Of a stretch of 64,000 nt of DNA, positions 63,893 through 64,000 are shown in pieces (positions within the stretch are counted from its first letter, which is position 1; each line of letters begins with the position of its first letter). A model generated the notes under the pieces. It searched no databases, was not told where the DNA came from, and was given only the letters and a program-made list of their open reading frames with translations. Source of the stretch: Symbiodinium natans (lineage: Eukaryota > Sar > Dinophyceae > Suessiales > Symbiodiniaceae); contig CAJNDS010000587.1 in NCBI GenBank assembly GCA_905221605.1, forward strand, positions 28,501 through 92,500. Reading direction: 5' to 3'. The position numbers and the translations under genes were made by a program.

Positions 63893-64000
63893 CTTGGTAG
63901 CCCAGTGGAACCCTAAACCCTAAAACCTAAACCCTAAGCCCTAAACCCTAAGCCCTAAACCCTAAACCCTAAACCCTAAAGCCAAGGCTGTCACATGGGG
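63893..64000 (+). mobile_element. Left half of a family A introner running into CCCTAAA repeats
   Basis: CTTGGTAGCCCAGTGGAACC keeps the left terminus. Where TTTTCC normally follows, CCCTAAA and CCCTAAG units start at once (63911-63981). The right terminus would lie beyond the window if present. Confidence 0.65.

Noticed and set aside
1-64000. tRNA, rRNA, spliced-leader RNA or CRISPR arrays
   Set aside because: I looked for T-loop-like GGTTCGAATCC, 5S-like and spliced-leader-like (GTAGCCATTTTGG) sequence and saw no convincing match. The direct repeats are tandem satellites without unique spacers.

Overview
The window reads as nuclear DNA of a dinoflagellate, most likely a core or Suessiales-type species. 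Three things support this. Interstitial TTTAGGG/CCCTAAA arrays recur roughly every kilobase in both orientations. Genes are broken into short exons by repetitive inverted-repeat introns that use GT, GC and GA donors with AG acceptors. The recognisable proteins (a PPR protein, a beta-propeller/mucin surface protein, Hsp70 and ARTD/PARP homologues) are eukaryotic. I see no bacterial-type operons, CRISPR, rRNA or tRNA. The species is an inference.

Two genes can be rebuilt with every junction in phase. At 6077-9705 (+) an 8-exon gene encodes a predicted 764-aa type I membrane protein: signal-peptide-like N-terminus, about seven SBBP-type beta-propeller repeats, a long Ser/Thr mucin-like stalk, one transmembrane helix and a short tail. 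At 32502-34467 (+) a 7-exon gene encodes a predicted 408-aa P-type PPR protein with about nine repeats and an organelle-transit-like N-terminus. Nearly all of their 13 introns are introners, meaning short inverted-repeat elements that act as introns. At least seven families (A, B, C, D, G, J, N below) are represented, and families A and C occur in both genes. In most cases the short target-site duplication supplies the 5' splice dinucleotide and the element's own end supplies the AG.

From 59861 to about 61250 lies a broken locus. Two 5' exons of an Hsp70 gene, separated by a nested introner, run into a decayed ADP-ribosyltransferase (PARP) domain with an in-frame TGA, several frameshifts and altered catalytic positions. 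The last 0.5 kb (63545-63892) is an exon of an unidentified multi-pass membrane protein that runs into the 5' half of a family A introner. A short C-terminal exon pair (28403-28652) again brackets a GA-AG introner. Several short signal-peptide-like or helical open segments between telomere-like arrays may be exons of genes I cannot assemble.

The rest is repeat DNA. It holds telomere-like arrays and variants of them (CCCCAAA, CCCCAAAAA, CCCTATAAA, CCCTGAA, CCCTAAAG, GACCCCT), homopolymer C/G tracts and microsatellites. It also holds at least ten families of roughly 60-230 bp inverted-repeat MITE-like elements, two near-perfect palindromes and one 2.4-kb foldback element (42880-45330). Telomere-like arrays lie inside MITEs and introners in several places, and one array (40387-40447) is bracketed by a 26-bp direct duplication. 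All family assignments were made by eye; no alignment or database search was run.
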